Shown: positions 6,144 through 15,411 of the stretch, piece by piece
Numbering within the stretch: the first letter of the stretch is position 1
How the letters are laid out: every line of letters starts with the position of its first letter
Assembly (NCBI GenBank): GCA_017524725.1
Contig: JAFXUZ010000039.1
Location: forward strand, 1 to 64,000
Source of the DNA: Clostridia bacterium
GTDB lineage: Bacteria; Bacillota; Clostridia; Christensenellales; Aristaeellaceae
DNA: 64,000 nt
Reading direction: 5' to 3'
Program-made: the position numbers and the translations under genes
The notes under the pieces: generated by a model
What the model was told of the DNA's origin: nothing
The model's database searches: none
The model's input: the letters and a program-made list of their open reading frames with translations, nothing else

Positions 6144-8009
6144 ATGAAGATAAAAAGGTTTGCCATCGTGCTTGCGGCAGTCCTGACGGTGCTGATGGCG
6201 GCCGTACCCGGTGAAGCGCCGGCGGCGGGCCGTTACAACTTCGTGGACGACGAGCGCTATGACATGGCCGGCAACCGGTGGGGCTCCGCCGCGGACCGCA
6301 TTGATGAATTCCTGGACCAGGCGTTTGAATACTACCTGGCGGGAGATACCGGGAATGCCTATGACTGTGTCAATAACGCTTATTTCTGTGTTTATGAGAC
6401 CACGGGTTTCGAGCGGCAGACCATGACCTATGTCTCCGGCCCCAGGAAAAACGCAGTGGAACTGCAGTTCACCACCTGTAAGCGGGCTGTGAAAAATTCC
6501 GATCTCAGTGAAGAGACCCAGATGGCCGTGAAGGCGGAACTGAACAAGCTCAAGGCCATGATCAGGGAAGACGCCAACAAACTGGCTGCCAGAATGGACC
6601 CCCCGCAGCCTGAGACAGGGATCTCTTTCTGGCAAGGCGGCGTTCGGGCCGCATCGGACCCTTGGGCTTCCCTGGCCGGAGAAGGTTCCCTCTCGCACTA
6701 CAAGTCATGGACTGAAGCCGCGGAAATGATCTTTGCCCTGATCGATACGGCGGAGGAAGCTTATGGCGGCCGTGACTATGGAACTGCCCTGGACAACATC
6801 AACACCGCGTATTTCTCGGTCTATGAGGAATCAGGCCTCAGCCGGAAGATATATACCGCGCTCGGCACGGATGAAAGGTTGGCTGCGGACGCGGCCTTTT
6901 CAGCCCTGCGGGCAGTCCCGGAGGAAGCGTTGGAGAGTGGAAAATATAAATCGAATCCATGGAAAACCGCGCGCAACTCCCTGAAAAAGGCGGTCCGCAC
7001 GGCGGCTGCCCGCATAGATGAAATGGAAGCGCCGGCGGTGTCCGGATCTGAGGAGAATGACACGGCAGCATCTCCCGCTGCCAATACGGCGGATGCGGCT
7101 CGGTGGGCCAATTTCTGGGGAGCGTTCGGGATCATCGTCCGTGAAGGCCTGGAAGCGATCCTCGTTATCGCGGCCATCATCGCTTACCTGGTCAAAAGCG
7201 GCAGCCGCGGCAGTCTGAAGCATGTTTATGCCGGCACGCTTGTCGGCATCACGGCAAGTTTCGCCGCCGCTGCGGCGCTGTATTTCATCAAACAGGCTGC
7301 GGTGGCCGGAGGCATGGCTCAGGAACTGATCGAGGGCATTACCGCGCTCATAGCGGTTTGCGTGCTGTTCTATGTTTCCAACTGGATGATCTCCAAATCC
7401 GAGGCTGCCGCATGGACGGGGTATATTGACAGGAAAGTTCAGGCGGGCGTGGAGAAGAGGTCGGCGTTCACCCTGGCTTTTACCGCCTTCCTCGCTGTTT
7501 TCCGTGAAGGCGCCGAGGTGGTGCTGTTTTACCAGCCCATGCTGTTCGGCGACGACGCCTCCCATGTCAGCATGGTGATCTGGGGATTCCTTGCCGGATG
7601 CGTCCTGCTGGTCTTTGTCTACCTGGCCATCACAAAGCTGTCGGTCAGGCTGCCCATCAAGGTGTTTTTCACGGCCACATCCATCCTGATGGCTGTTATG
7701 TGCGTGGCGTTTCTGGGCTCCGGTATCAAGGAACTGTCGGAAGGCGGCGCGTTTGAGGTGGTAAGCCGGGTGGAGGGGATCCCTGAGAATGACGCAGTGC
7801 AGATCCTGGGGATCTATCCTTACCTGGAGACGCTGCTGCCTCAGCTGGTCCTTGCGATCATCCTGATCATCACATTCCTGTGCGCGCATTACCGTGGTAA
7901 GCTTAACGCCCAGCGGCAGCGGTACGAGGAAAAACTCGCAGAAGCTGAAGGCGTCCGCGCATCAGGCATAAAAGAAAAAACCTCGCCGAAAGCGGTCCCT
8001 GCGGGATGA
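6144..8009 (+). CDS. FTR1-family iron permease with duplicated N-terminal domain
   Basis: A 621-residue protein with a signal peptide (residues 1-28), an extracytoplasmic region (about 30-315) and an FTR1/EfeU-like membrane domain (about 320-600). The membrane domain carries both iron-transport signature helices: VREGLEAILV near 332 and FREGAEVVLFYQ near 453. The extracytoplasmic region contains two related copies of a helical unit, each with an NAYF-x-VYE or NTAYF-x-VYE segment and a following helix. The role is high-affinity iron import through the cytoplasmic membrane. It is the first gene of the operon that continues with P19, DUF2318 and ABC components. I prefer ATG 6144, which begins a canonical signal peptide, over 6078. 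Confidence 0.85.
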   Translation: MKIKRFAIVLAAVLTVLMAAVPGEAPAAGRYNFVDDERYDMAGNRWGSAADRIDEFLDQAFEYYLAGDTGNAYDCVNNAYFCVYETTGFERQTMTYVSGPRKNAVELQFTTCKRAVKNSDLSEETQMAVKAELNKLKAMIREDANKLAARMDPPQPETGISFWQGGVRAASDPWASLAGEGSLSHYKSWTEAAEMIFALIDTAEEAYGGRDYGTALDNINTAYFSVYEESGLSRKIYTALGTDERLAADAAFSALRAVPEEALESGKYKSNPWKTARNSLKKAVRTAAARIDEMEAPAVSGSEENDTAASPAANTADAARWANFWGAFGIIVREGLEAILVIAAIIAYLVKSGSRGSLKHVYAGTLVGITASFAAAAALYFIKQAAVAGGMAQELIEGITALIAVCVLFYVSNWMISKSEAAAWTGYIDRKVQAGVEKRSAFTLAFTAFLAVFREGAEVVLFYQPMLFGDDASHVSMVIWGFLAGCVLLVFVYLAITKLSVRLPIKVFFTATSILMAVMCVAFLGSGIKELSEGGAFEVVSRVEGIPENDAVQILGIYPYLETLLPQLVLAIILIITFLCAHYRGKLNAQRQRYEEKLAEAEGVRASGIKEKTSPKAVPAG

Positions 8010-8114
8010 CCTGCGTCTTCCGGGAGGTCCGCGACCCCGCTGCGGATCCCGCCCGTAAGCATATACTGAACAAATGGTTTTCGGTACTTTCCAAAGAAGA
8101 AAAGGAGGATATCC

Positions 8115-8672
8115 ATGATGAAAAAACTGTTTGCCCTGCTGATTGCCGCTATGATGCTGTTTGCCGTTTCCGCCCTGGCGGAAGACGAAGCCGGTTTTGA
8201 AGAATTCCCGATCGGTGACGAGCAGGATGTAGGTCCCGATTCGATCATCCATATTGCCGCTGTTTATTTCCAGCCCGTGGTGATGGAGCCTGCCGCCGAG
8301 GCCGGCCTCAGCGTCGAGGAAGCCAACATCCATATCGAAGCTGATATCTCCGCCAACGAGAACAGCCTGGGTTACGGCGTGGGCGACTGGATCCCCTATC
8401 TGACCATCGATTACAAGGTGGTTGACGCGGACGGCAAAGTATACTCCGAAGGCACCTTCATGCCCATGGCGGCTTCTGACGGCCCCCATTACGGCGCCAA
8501 TATCAAGCTGGATGTGGACGGCGTGTACAGCCTGGTGCTCACCATCCACAGCCCGGCGGAAAACGGTTACCTGCTGCATGTCGACCCTGAGACCGGCGTG
8601 GAAGGCCGCTTCTGGTCCGAGCCCATCGAAGTGACCTTTGAGGGATGGGAATACTTCGTGCAGGAATGGTGA
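8115..8672 (+). CDS. P19-like periplasmic-type Fe2+ transport protein
   Basis: A 185-residue exported protein (signal peptide MMKKLFALLIAAMMLFAVSA) of the P19/FtrA iron-binding family. Family landmarks are a Met in VVMEP, NIHIEADISA, WIPYLTIDYKV, then MPMAASDGPHYGANIKL and a late His in LLHVDP. In the characterised homologues of Campylobacter P19 and E. coli FetP, the Met and His residues form the copper/iron site. It probably delivers iron to the FTR1 permease just upstream. A GGAGG site precedes ATG 8115. Confidence 0.85.
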   Translation: MMKKLFALLIAAMMLFAVSALAEDEAGFEEFPIGDEQDVGPDSIIHIAAVYFQPVVMEPAAEAGLSVEEANIHIEADISANENSLGYGVGDWIPYLTIDYKVVDADGKVYSEGTFMPMAASDGPHYGANIKLDVDGVYSLVLTIHSPAENGYLLHVDPETGVEGRFWSEPIEVTFEGWEYFVQEW

Positions 8673-8702
8673 TCCGGCCGGACAGACAAAGGCTCATCCC
8701 GA

Positions 8703-8739
8703 GCCGGCGCGAATCTCCGCGGGGGAGATTCGCGCCGGC
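8703..8739. repeat. Perfect 16-bp-stem hairpin between P19 and DUF2318 genes
   Basis: GCCGGCGCGAATCTCC, a 5-base loop GCGGG, then the exact reverse complement. No U-tract follows, so full termination is doubtful. It could stabilise the FTR1-P19 part of the transcript or partially reduce expression downstream. Confidence 0.6.
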
Positions 8740-8793
8740 CATTGTGTGCTGTAATCCTACTGTTAAATTCCTTGCTCATCGGAGGTCACTGAC

Positions 8794-10299
8794 GTGCTGC
8801 TCCATATGTATAAGGTCCCCGAAACCCTTTTCATTATCGTAACAGTCATCACAGTGCTGTTCGCCCTCGCAAAAACCAATGCGGGCAAAACGGGAAAAAA
8901 ATTGATGCTGGCAGGGATCGGCCTGGGCCTGGCTCTGGCTGTGCTCCGGGCTGTTACGCATGAGTTTCCGGCGTTCTTCTTCCCGGACAAAAAAGCCGTT
9001 CCGGATACGCAGATCAACCTGTATCTGTGGTATGCCGCCATGGGTATCCTTGTACCCCTGCATATCATGGCTTCCGTTTTTTCCCGTGAAAGGGGATCGC
9101 GTACCGGAAAAACGGCCGTATGTGCGCTTTCCGGCCTGCTTGCGGCCGATCTGATCGCTTATAAAGCCTGGGCGGTTATTTGGGCTCCCCGGGATTTTGA
9201 GATGGGGGACAACGGGATCCTTTCAGACGTGTTCCTGCTTCGTCTGGCCGGCTGGCTGACAGGCCTCATCCTGCTGGCGGTCTATGCCTGGTTCCTGTAT
9301 AAATGCTGTATGCGCCTGAGCGAGATCAGCGTGCTGTGGAATGACCGGGACTGCCGGCCCGTCAGCGACGGACGCTGGGTGCTGCGTCTTACCGCGGCGT
9401 TGATGACGTTTGCGCTCTTCTTTGTTTTTTACGGCATGATCCTGCAGCAGTGGACAGTGAAAACACGGCCCGGATGGATCCCGGCGCTGTTCCCGAGACT
9501 GAACGCGGAAACTTTCCTAAAGTTCACTGTGCGCAACAACGCGAGCGCCGGCGGGGCGCTTTTTCCCGGGTGGAAATGGTATATGGCGAGCGATCACACG
9601 AAAGGCGGGTATCTTGAAAACGGGGTCTTTATCCTGCTGTTATATGCGCTGATGGCCATGATCCCGCCCGCTGTGCTCTTCCTGAGAAGCCTGAGGATCC
9701 GCGGAATCTGGCGAAATGCGGCTGAAAAGAGACGCCTGCGCTCAGACAACCGGCACAGCCGCAGATGGGCAGCCGTTGTGCTCTTTTCACTGACTGCCGT
9801 TATGGTCAGCCTGACGGTGGTTTACGAGATCTGCAACCGTCCGCCGCCCGTTCCTGAGGGAGAGACTTACGCAATCGTCTTTATCGGGGAGGACGGAGCG
9901 GAGAGTGAGATCGAAGCCGTCGATGTAAAAAACTACGACACCTCTCGGATCGAGGTCCGCATCCCGCTGGGGCAGGTGGATGATTTCAACCTCCACGCGT
10001 TTGAAATGAACCGCTCCGGTTCGCCGAACAAGGCGCCGCGTGTCCGTTGGATCGTGATCCGGAAGCCAAACTCCGCTGCATATGGGGTCGGGCTGGACGC
10101 GTGCGACGTCTGCGGAAGCGCCGGTTATTTCCAGAGGGGGGACACTGTGGTCTGCAAGCGCTGTGATGTGGTGATGAATACCAACACCATCGGCCTTGCG
10201 GGAGGCTGCAATCCGATCCCCCTGGCTTTCCGGGTGGAGGGCGGAAACATCGTCTTTGCCATGGACGACCTGATCGCGGGCGAAAAAGAATTCAAGTGA
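8794..10299 (+). CDS. DUF2318 membrane protein of the iron-uptake operon
   Basis: A 501-residue polytopic membrane protein with about eight hydrophobic helices and a C-terminal extracytoplasmic DUF2318 domain. That domain carries the conserved cysteines DACDVCG (about 435-441), CKRC (about 452) and GGCNPIPL (about 471). DUF2318 proteins accompany FTR1/P19 systems (Campylobacter Cj1660, E. coli FetM region). The cysteines suggest metal binding or electron transfer, which has not been proven. The start is GTG 8794 with GGAGG eight bases upstream. Confidence 0.8.
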   Translation: MLLHMYKVPETLFIIVTVITVLFALAKTNAGKTGKKLMLAGIGLGLALAVLRAVTHEFPAFFFPDKKAVPDTQINLYLWYAAMGILVPLHIMASVFSRERGSRTGKTAVCALSGLLAADLIAYKAWAVIWAPRDFEMGDNGILSDVFLLRLAGWLTGLILLAVYAWFLYKCCMRLSEISVLWNDRDCRPVSDGRWVLRLTAALMTFALFFVFYGMILQQWTVKTRPGWIPALFPRLNAETFLKFTVRNNASAGGALFPGWKWYMASDHTKGGYLENGVFILLLYALMAMIPPAVLFLRSLRIRGIWRNAAEKRRLRSDNRHSRRWAAVVLFSLTAVMVSLTVVYEICNRPPPVPEGETYAIVFIGEDGAESEIEAVDVKNYDTSRIEVRIPLGQVDDFNLHAFEMNRSGSPNKAPRVRWIVIRKPNSAAYGVGLDACDVCGSAGYFQRGDTVVCKRCDVVMNTNTIGLAGGCNPIPLAFRVEGGNIVFAMDDLIAGEKEFK

Positions 10300-10315
10300 A
10301 GGAGGGGAACGCGGC

Positions 10316-11614
10316 ATGCTGTTTCGGATGATCAAAGGCGCATTGGTGAGGCAGTGGAGCAAAATGCTGCTTATTGCGCTGACGATCGCGCTGGGAGCCT
10401 CTCTGGCCACCTCCATGATCAACGTTATGCTGGACGTCGGAGACAAGGTCAATGAGGAACTGAAGGCCTATGGCGCCAATATTGTCGTAAAGCCCAAGGC
10501 TTCCTCCCTTCTGTCGGAGATCTACGATGTCGAGGATGAAGGAACGGAGCTGCAGCAGGCCTGGCTGAAGGAGGAGGAGCTCGGCAATCTGAAAACCATC
10601 TTCTGGGCCTTTAATATCCGTGATTTCGCTCCTTTCCTCAACGTGAGCGCCAGAATAGGAGAAGAAACAGTCCCTGTTACGGGGACCTGGTTCAACCATC
10701 ACCTGTCCCTGCCCACGGGGGAGGAACTGGACGCCGGTGTCCGGAGCCTGCGCTCCTGGTGGGATGTTCCAAACGAAGACTGGATCGACGAACAGGCTCC
10801 GGGTGCTGAGAGGGAGATCATGGTAGGCACCGCGCTTGCGGAAAGGATGGGGATCAGGGAAGGCGACTCCCTCATTCTGACGGGAACGGCTTCGGAAGCC
10901 AATGTCACGGTACGGGGCATATTCGATTCGGGCGACAGCGCCGACGAGCAGGTCTGGGCGCCTCTGGACCTTGCACAGGAGCTGGCGGGACTGGAGGGCA
11001 AGGTGGCCTCTGTCGAGGTCAGCGCCATTACGACTCCGGACAATGACCTGGCCAGGCGTGCTGCCCAGAACCCAAAGGCGCTTTCCCGCGCCGATTACGA
11101 TACCTGGTACTGTACCGCTTATGTAAGCGCGGTCTGCTATCAGATCACCGAGGTCATTACGGATTCCGCCGCCTCCGCGGTCCGCCAGGTGGCGGAGAGC
11201 GAGGGCGAGATCCTGAACAAGACAGAGCTTTTGATGATCCTTATTACCGCGCTGAGCCTTGTCGGCGCCGCGCTGGGCATTTCGAATCTGGTGACCGCTT
11301 CGGTCATGGAACGGTCCCGGGAGATCGGCCTGCTGAAAGCTGTCGGAGCCCACGACAAAGCCATTACCTGCGTTGTTATGGCTGAGATCCTTTTGACGGC
11401 CATGGTGGGCACGGCAGTCGGTTATTTTGCCGGCCTCGGGATGGCGCGGTTCATCGGCAGGCAGGTGTTCGGCTCGTCCATCGATATTAAGGCAGTGGTC
11501 ATTCCTGTGGTGGCGGTGCTGATCTCCCTGGTGACTATAGCGGGTTCACTGCCGGCCATCCGCATGATCCTGCGGCTGGATCCGGCTGAAGTGCTCCACG
11601 GCAGCAAGGCCTGA
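10316..11614 (+). CDS. FtsX/MacB-like ABC transporter permease (iron operon, 1)
   Basis: A 432-residue permease with one N-terminal membrane helix (about 17-37), a long extracytoplasmic MacB-PCD-like domain (about 40-300) and three C-terminal helices in an FtsX domain (SREIGLLKAVGAHDKAI). Such permeases usually act mechanically rather than as substrate channels. It lies 16 bases after the DUF2318 gene with its own GGAGGGG site. It probably pairs with the permease at 11632 and the ATPase at 13125. Confidence 0.85.
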   Translation: MLFRMIKGALVRQWSKMLLIALTIALGASLATSMINVMLDVGDKVNEELKAYGANIVVKPKASSLLSEIYDVEDEGTELQQAWLKEEELGNLKTIFWAFNIRDFAPFLNVSARIGEETVPVTGTWFNHHLSLPTGEELDAGVRSLRSWWDVPNEDWIDEQAPGAEREIMVGTALAERMGIREGDSLILTGTASEANVTVRGIFDSGDSADEQVWAPLDLAQELAGLEGKVASVEVSAITTPDNDLARRAAQNPKALSRADYDTWYCTAYVSAVCYQITEVITDSAASAVRQVAESEGEILNKTELLMILITALSLVGAALGISNLVTASVMERSREIGLLKAVGAHDKAITCVVMAEILLTAMVGTAVGYFAGLGMARFIGRQVFGSSIDIKAVVIPVVAVLISLVTIAGSLPAIRMILRLDPAEVLHGSKA

Positions 11615-11631
11615 GGAAGGAGGCACGTACA

Positions 11632-13122
11632 ATGAGCAAACGCAGAATGTTTTTTCGGATGATCACCGCCTCCCTCCTGCGCCGCAGATCAAGGATGCTG
11701 ATCGCCCTTCTCTCCATCGGTATCGGCGCGACGATCCTGGCAGGCCTGGTAACGGTTTATGTGGATGTACCCAGGCAGATGGCGGCACAGTTCCGCTCCT
11801 ACGGAGCGAACATGCTGCTGGTGCCTTCCGGATCCGTCCTGACGCAGGAAGAAGCGGACGACGCAATGGCGCTGATCCCTGAGGAAGAACGGGTGGGAGC
11901 CGCGCCTTACAGGTACGAATACCTGAACATGGTGCGCCGACAGCAGTCTTTTGCCGCGGCGGGCACAGACTTTGATCAGGTAAAGCGCACCAGCCCTTAT
12001 TTTAAAGTAAACGGCCGCTATCCCGAAAGCCCAAGGGAGGTGCTGGTCGGAAAAGGCGTGGCAGATACCGTCGGCGCGAGGCTGAACGGGGTGATGGAAC
12101 TTACATGGTTCCCGCCGAGCACACAGGAGGAGGATCAGGGGGACGCTGATTTTGACATCCGTCCGGGAATGACGCTTGCGGGGCACGCCCAGGGGTATGG
12201 CAGCCGGGAAGGGTTTAATGACAATCCGGTGTATGTGACCTTCACCGTTGGCGGGGACGGCACCATCGCTTCTATTAGTGTGGATACTTCCAGTGAGACG
12301 GCAGGCGTCGGCACCCGGTGCAGCGAAGAAGCGTTCACGGACCTGTTTATTGGGAAAAAACCAAAGGATCTGGTTTTGGGCAGGGATGTGGACGCAGTAT
12401 CCGGCGCCACTGTGACATCGGCGGCTGTCGTACAGGCTATCGCTGACGCAAGGCCTGTGACGGATGAAAGTGCGGCTCTTGTTCCCCGCACGATCAACTA
12501 CGCGGTGGTCGGCATCCTTGAGACCGGCGGGGAGGAAGAAGGATACATCTATATGTCCCTGGATGATATGGGTGTGATCACAGGCACATCGGACCAGCTG
12601 GACCTGGTGGAGCTTTCCGTCTCTGCGACCCAGGACAGCCTGGAACGCTATGCGGAAGAGATAACGGCGTCAGGCCATGCCACCGCTCGCTTGGTGAAAC
12701 GCGTGACCAAATCAGAGACCGCGGTTCTGGGCAAGCTGCAGGCGCTGGTCTTCCTGGTGACCATTGTGGTCCTGGTGCTGACCATGGTGAGCGTTTCGAC
12801 TACCATGATGGCGGTGGTCACCGAACGGCGCAGGGAGATCGGCCTGAGAAAGGCTCTTGGCGCGCCTGACAGCGCCATCCGCGGGGAGTTCCTTGGTGAA
12901 GGGCTGTTCCTCGGAGCGCTTGGCGGGCTGCTCGGCGCGGTGCTGGGATTTGTATTTGCGCAGGTCGTCAGCGTGAACGTTTTCGGATCAGACATCCGGT
13001 TCAATTTCTGGCTGCTGCCGATCACGGTGCTTGTGTCCATGGCGGTTGCCGCACTCAGCTGTCTGATGCCCGTCAGGCGTGCGGTGGCCATCGACCCGGC
13101 GCTGGTTCTGAAAGGAGAATGA
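11632..13122 (+). CDS. FtsX/MacB-like permease with inserted FMN-binding domain (iron operon, 2)
   Basis: A 496-residue permease with the same topology as its neighbour. Between about residues 178 and 283 the extracytoplasmic domain contains an insertion that matches the FMN_bind family (RnfG/NqrC C-terminal type). A VYVTFTVGGDGTIASISV strand pair and ETAGVG (cf. ETPGLG) precede DAVSGATVTS at 254-263. In that family the Thr of SGAT (here T260) is the residue to which ApbE attaches FMN. The domain is absent from the 10316 and 14208 permeases. This suggests an extracytoplasmic redox step, such as ferric reduction, built into the transporter. The C-terminal FtsX helices are normal (RREIGLRKALGAPDSAI). 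Confidence 0.85.
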   Translation: MSKRRMFFRMITASLLRRRSRMLIALLSIGIGATILAGLVTVYVDVPRQMAAQFRSYGANMLLVPSGSVLTQEEADDAMALIPEEERVGAAPYRYEYLNMVRRQQSFAAAGTDFDQVKRTSPYFKVNGRYPESPREVLVGKGVADTVGARLNGVMELTWFPPSTQEEDQGDADFDIRPGMTLAGHAQGYGSREGFNDNPVYVTFTVGGDGTIASISVDTSSETAGVGTRCSEEAFTDLFIGKKPKDLVLGRDVDAVSGATVTSAAVVQAIADARPVTDESAALVPRTINYAVVGILETGGEEEGYIYMSLDDMGVITGTSDQLDLVELSVSATQDSLERYAEEITASGHATARLVKRVTKSETAVLGKLQALVFLVTIVVLVLTMVSVSTTMMAVVTERRREIGLRKALGAPDSAIRGEFLGEGLFLGALGGLLGAVLGFVFAQVVSVNVFGSDIRFNFWLLPITVLVSMAVAALSCLMPVRRAVAIDPALVLKGE

Positions 13123-13124
13123 CC

Positions 13125-13799
13125 ATGAGTCTGCTTGATATCCGCAATGTATCCAAAATATACGGCGAGCTGAAAGCCCTGGACAACGTGAGCATCCGGG
13201 TGGATCAGGGGGAATGGGTGGCCATCATGGGGCCCTCGGGCTCCGGAAAATCCACAATGATGAACATCATCGGCTGTATGGACAAGCCCACCAAAGGCCA
13301 GGTATTCCTAGACGGTATTGACATCGCAAAGGAATCCTCCAGACGCCTGACCGACATCCGCCGGGACAAGATCGGTCTCATTTTTCAGCAGTTCCATATG
13401 GTCAACTATCTGACGGCCGTGGAAAATGTAATGGTTTCCCAGTACTATCACTCCATGCCCGATGAGGCTGAAGCACTGGAAGCCCTGGAAAGGGTGGGCG
13501 TTCGGGAGCGGGCAAGGCACCTGCCCAGCCAGCTTTCCGGCGGTGAGCAGCAGCGTGTATGCGTGGCCAGGGCCCTTATCAATCACCCTGAACTGATCCT
13601 TGCGGACGAACCCACCGGAAACCTGGATGAGACCAACGAAAACATCGTTCTGGACCTGTTCCGCCAGCTTCATCGGGAGGGAACGACCCTGATCGTCGTG
13701 ACTCATGACCCGGAGGTGGCTGAGGCCGCCCAGCGCACCATCGTCCTGGAGCACGGACGGCTGGTCCGCGAGGTCGTCAACGAGCATTTTGTGGAGTAA
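13125..13799 (+). CDS. MacB/LolD-type ABC ATPase (iron operon)
   Basis: A 224-residue ATPase with Walker A GPSGSGKST, Q-loop FQQFHMVNYL, signature LSGGEQQRVCVARAL and Walker B LILADEP, followed by the D-loop GNLD and switch His in VVTHD. It should energise the FtsX-like permeases just upstream. I chose ATG 13125, seven bases after GGAG; the ATG at 13119 overlaps the previous stop and sits too close to the binding site. Confidence 0.9.
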   Translation: MSLLDIRNVSKIYGELKALDNVSIRVDQGEWVAIMGPSGSGKSTMMNIIGCMDKPTKGQVFLDGIDIAKESSRRLTDIRRDKIGLIFQQFHMVNYLTAVENVMVSQYYHSMPDEAEALEALERVGVRERARHLPSQLSGGEQQRVCVARALINHPELILADEPTGNLDETNENIVLDLFRQLHREGTTLIVVTHDPEVAEAAQRTIVLEHGRLVREVVNEHFVE

Positions 13800-13806
13800 A
13801 CATATT

Positions 13807-14211
13807 ATGAATAAAAAAGACATCGCATTCGGCTCGGCTGCGGCTTTCCTTGGCATCGTTCTGGCTGTCGGGGCCCAGACCTTTGCGCATCCCTGCGTGC
13901 ATGCGGACGGAAGCGCCGCTGTATGCGCCCCGGTAAAAATATGGCTGACGGTCATGGGCGGCGTTATTACCGCGCTGGCAGGTGTGTCCTTCCTTCGGCC
14001 TCATTGGGTGTCTCCATGCCTGACGGCTGCGGCGGCCATACTGGTGATCCTGATCCCCGGGTGTATCGTGCCTGTCTGCAGGGCGGATACGATGCGCTGC
14101 CGGCTGGTGACCTGTCCTACGGCGCTGGTTTCAGGTGTGCTGATCCTGGCTGTCTCGCTGTGGCGGCTCGCGCTGACCCTGAACGCAAAAAAACGGAGGG
14201 CCGGTTCATGA
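13807..14211 (+). CDS. DUF4418 membrane protein
   Basis: A 134-residue protein with four predicted membrane helices and a set of cysteines (HPCV, AVCAPV, GCIVPVCRADTMRC and VTCP) that match the DUF4418 pattern. The start is ATG 13807, and the stop overlaps the start of the next permease (ATGA). Its function is unknown. The family is often found beside DUF2318/P19 permeases, and conserved cysteines again hint at metal or redox chemistry. Confidence 0.7.
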   Translation: MNKKDIAFGSAAAFLGIVLAVGAQTFAHPCVHADGSAAVCAPVKIWLTVMGGVITALAGVSFLRPHWVSPCLTAAAAILVILIPGCIVPVCRADTMRCRLVTCPTALVSGVLILAVSLWRLALTLNAKKRRAGS

Positions 14212-15410
14212 CTCCGAGAAAACTGCCCATGAGGAATATCCTGCGGCATCCCGGACGCACCGCCTCCCTGACAGTGCTGGTCGCTTTTCTGGCGCTGTCG
14301 CTTTTTTCCGGATCGGTGATCGTCATGAGCCTGATGAGCGGGCTTCGCAGCCTTGAAAACCGTCTCGGTGCGGATCTGATCGTGGTTCCGGCCACAAGCC
14401 GCGGAAAGATCGACCCGGAGAAGATCTATTTGCAGGGTACCACCGGTTATTATTATATGAGCGCTTCAAAGCTGGATGAGGTCCGCGCCATGGAAGGGGT
14501 CGTTCAGGCTTCCGGGCAGGTTTTCCTGGCCAGCCTGCGGGCGGACTGCTGTTCAATGCCCATCCAGGTCATCGGCTTTGACCCGGCGACGGACTTTACC
14601 ATCCGCCCGTGGATCGGAGAACGGATGAAAACGGACCTGGGCAAAATGGAAGTGGCGGCGGGCAGCAGGGTAAATGCGGGGGTCAATGAGACGATACGCA
14701 TTTACGGACAGCCATGCCTGGTGGCGGCCCGCCTGGACGAGAGCGGCACCGGTCTGGATACTGCCGTTTACTGCACAATGGAGACCATGGCTGAGCTTTT
14801 GTCGGCAGCGCGGGAAATGAATCACGAACTGAAGATCGACGGCGACCCGGCCGGGGTCGTTTCAGCCATTTATGTGAAAACACACCCGGGCGAAGCGGAC
14901 CGGCTTGCGGGGGAGATCAGGCAGACGCGCAGCCCGAAAGTCACAGTTATTCAGACCCGGACGGTTACATCGGATGTGGAGCGTTCCCTTGGCGGTGTTT
15001 CACATACCATCGCTGTTTTGATTATTTGCGTTTGGCTGCTGGACCTGGTCCTGCTGACAGCGGCCTTCCTGCTGCTGGGAGGCGAACGCAGGCGGGAGTT
15101 TGCTGTCCTGCGTTCGCTAGGCATGTCCCGCAGGGACCTTGCTTATCTGGCGCTGAAGGAAGCGGCGCTGATATCCTTTTTCGGCGGAATGAACGGGATC
15201 TTCCTGGGACTGCTGATCCTGCTGCCGTTCTCGGGACTGATCGAGCAAGCCCTGGGACTGCCCTACCTGCGGCCCGGCTGGCCGACCATGCTTGCTTTGT
15301 GCGCTGCATCCCTGGCGGCGGTCTGCGCCGCCGGGCCTGGGGCAGCCCTGCTCTCCGCCCGGAAGCTTAGCAGGGCGGACATCGGCACGATCATGAGGGA
15401 GGGAACCTGA
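14208..15410 (+). CDS. FtsX/MacB-like ABC transporter permease (iron operon, 3)
   Basis: A 400-residue permease with an N-terminal helix (about 18-40), an extracytoplasmic domain (about 45-265) and three C-terminal helices around RRREFAVLRSLGMSRRDL. It lacks the flavin-binding insertion. It is translationally coupled by an ATGA overlap with DUF4418 and has GGAGGG upstream. It forms a second transporter pair with the ATPase that follows at 15412. Confidence 0.85.
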   Translation: MTPRKLPMRNILRHPGRTASLTVLVAFLALSLFSGSVIVMSLMSGLRSLENRLGADLIVVPATSRGKIDPEKIYLQGTTGYYYMSASKLDEVRAMEGVVQASGQVFLASLRADCCSMPIQVIGFDPATDFTIRPWIGERMKTDLGKMEVAAGSRVNAGVNETIRIYGQPCLVAARLDESGTGLDTAVYCTMETMAELLSAAREMNHELKIDGDPAGVVSAIYVKTHPGEADRLAGEIRQTRSPKVTVIQTRTVTSDVERSLGGVSHTIAVLIICVWLLDLVLLTAAFLLLGGERRREFAVLRSLGMSRRDLAYLALKEAALISFFGGMNGIFLGLLILLPFSGLIEQALGLPYLRPGWPTMLALCAASLAAVCAAGPGAALLSARKLSRADIGTIMREGT

Positions 15411-15411
15411 T

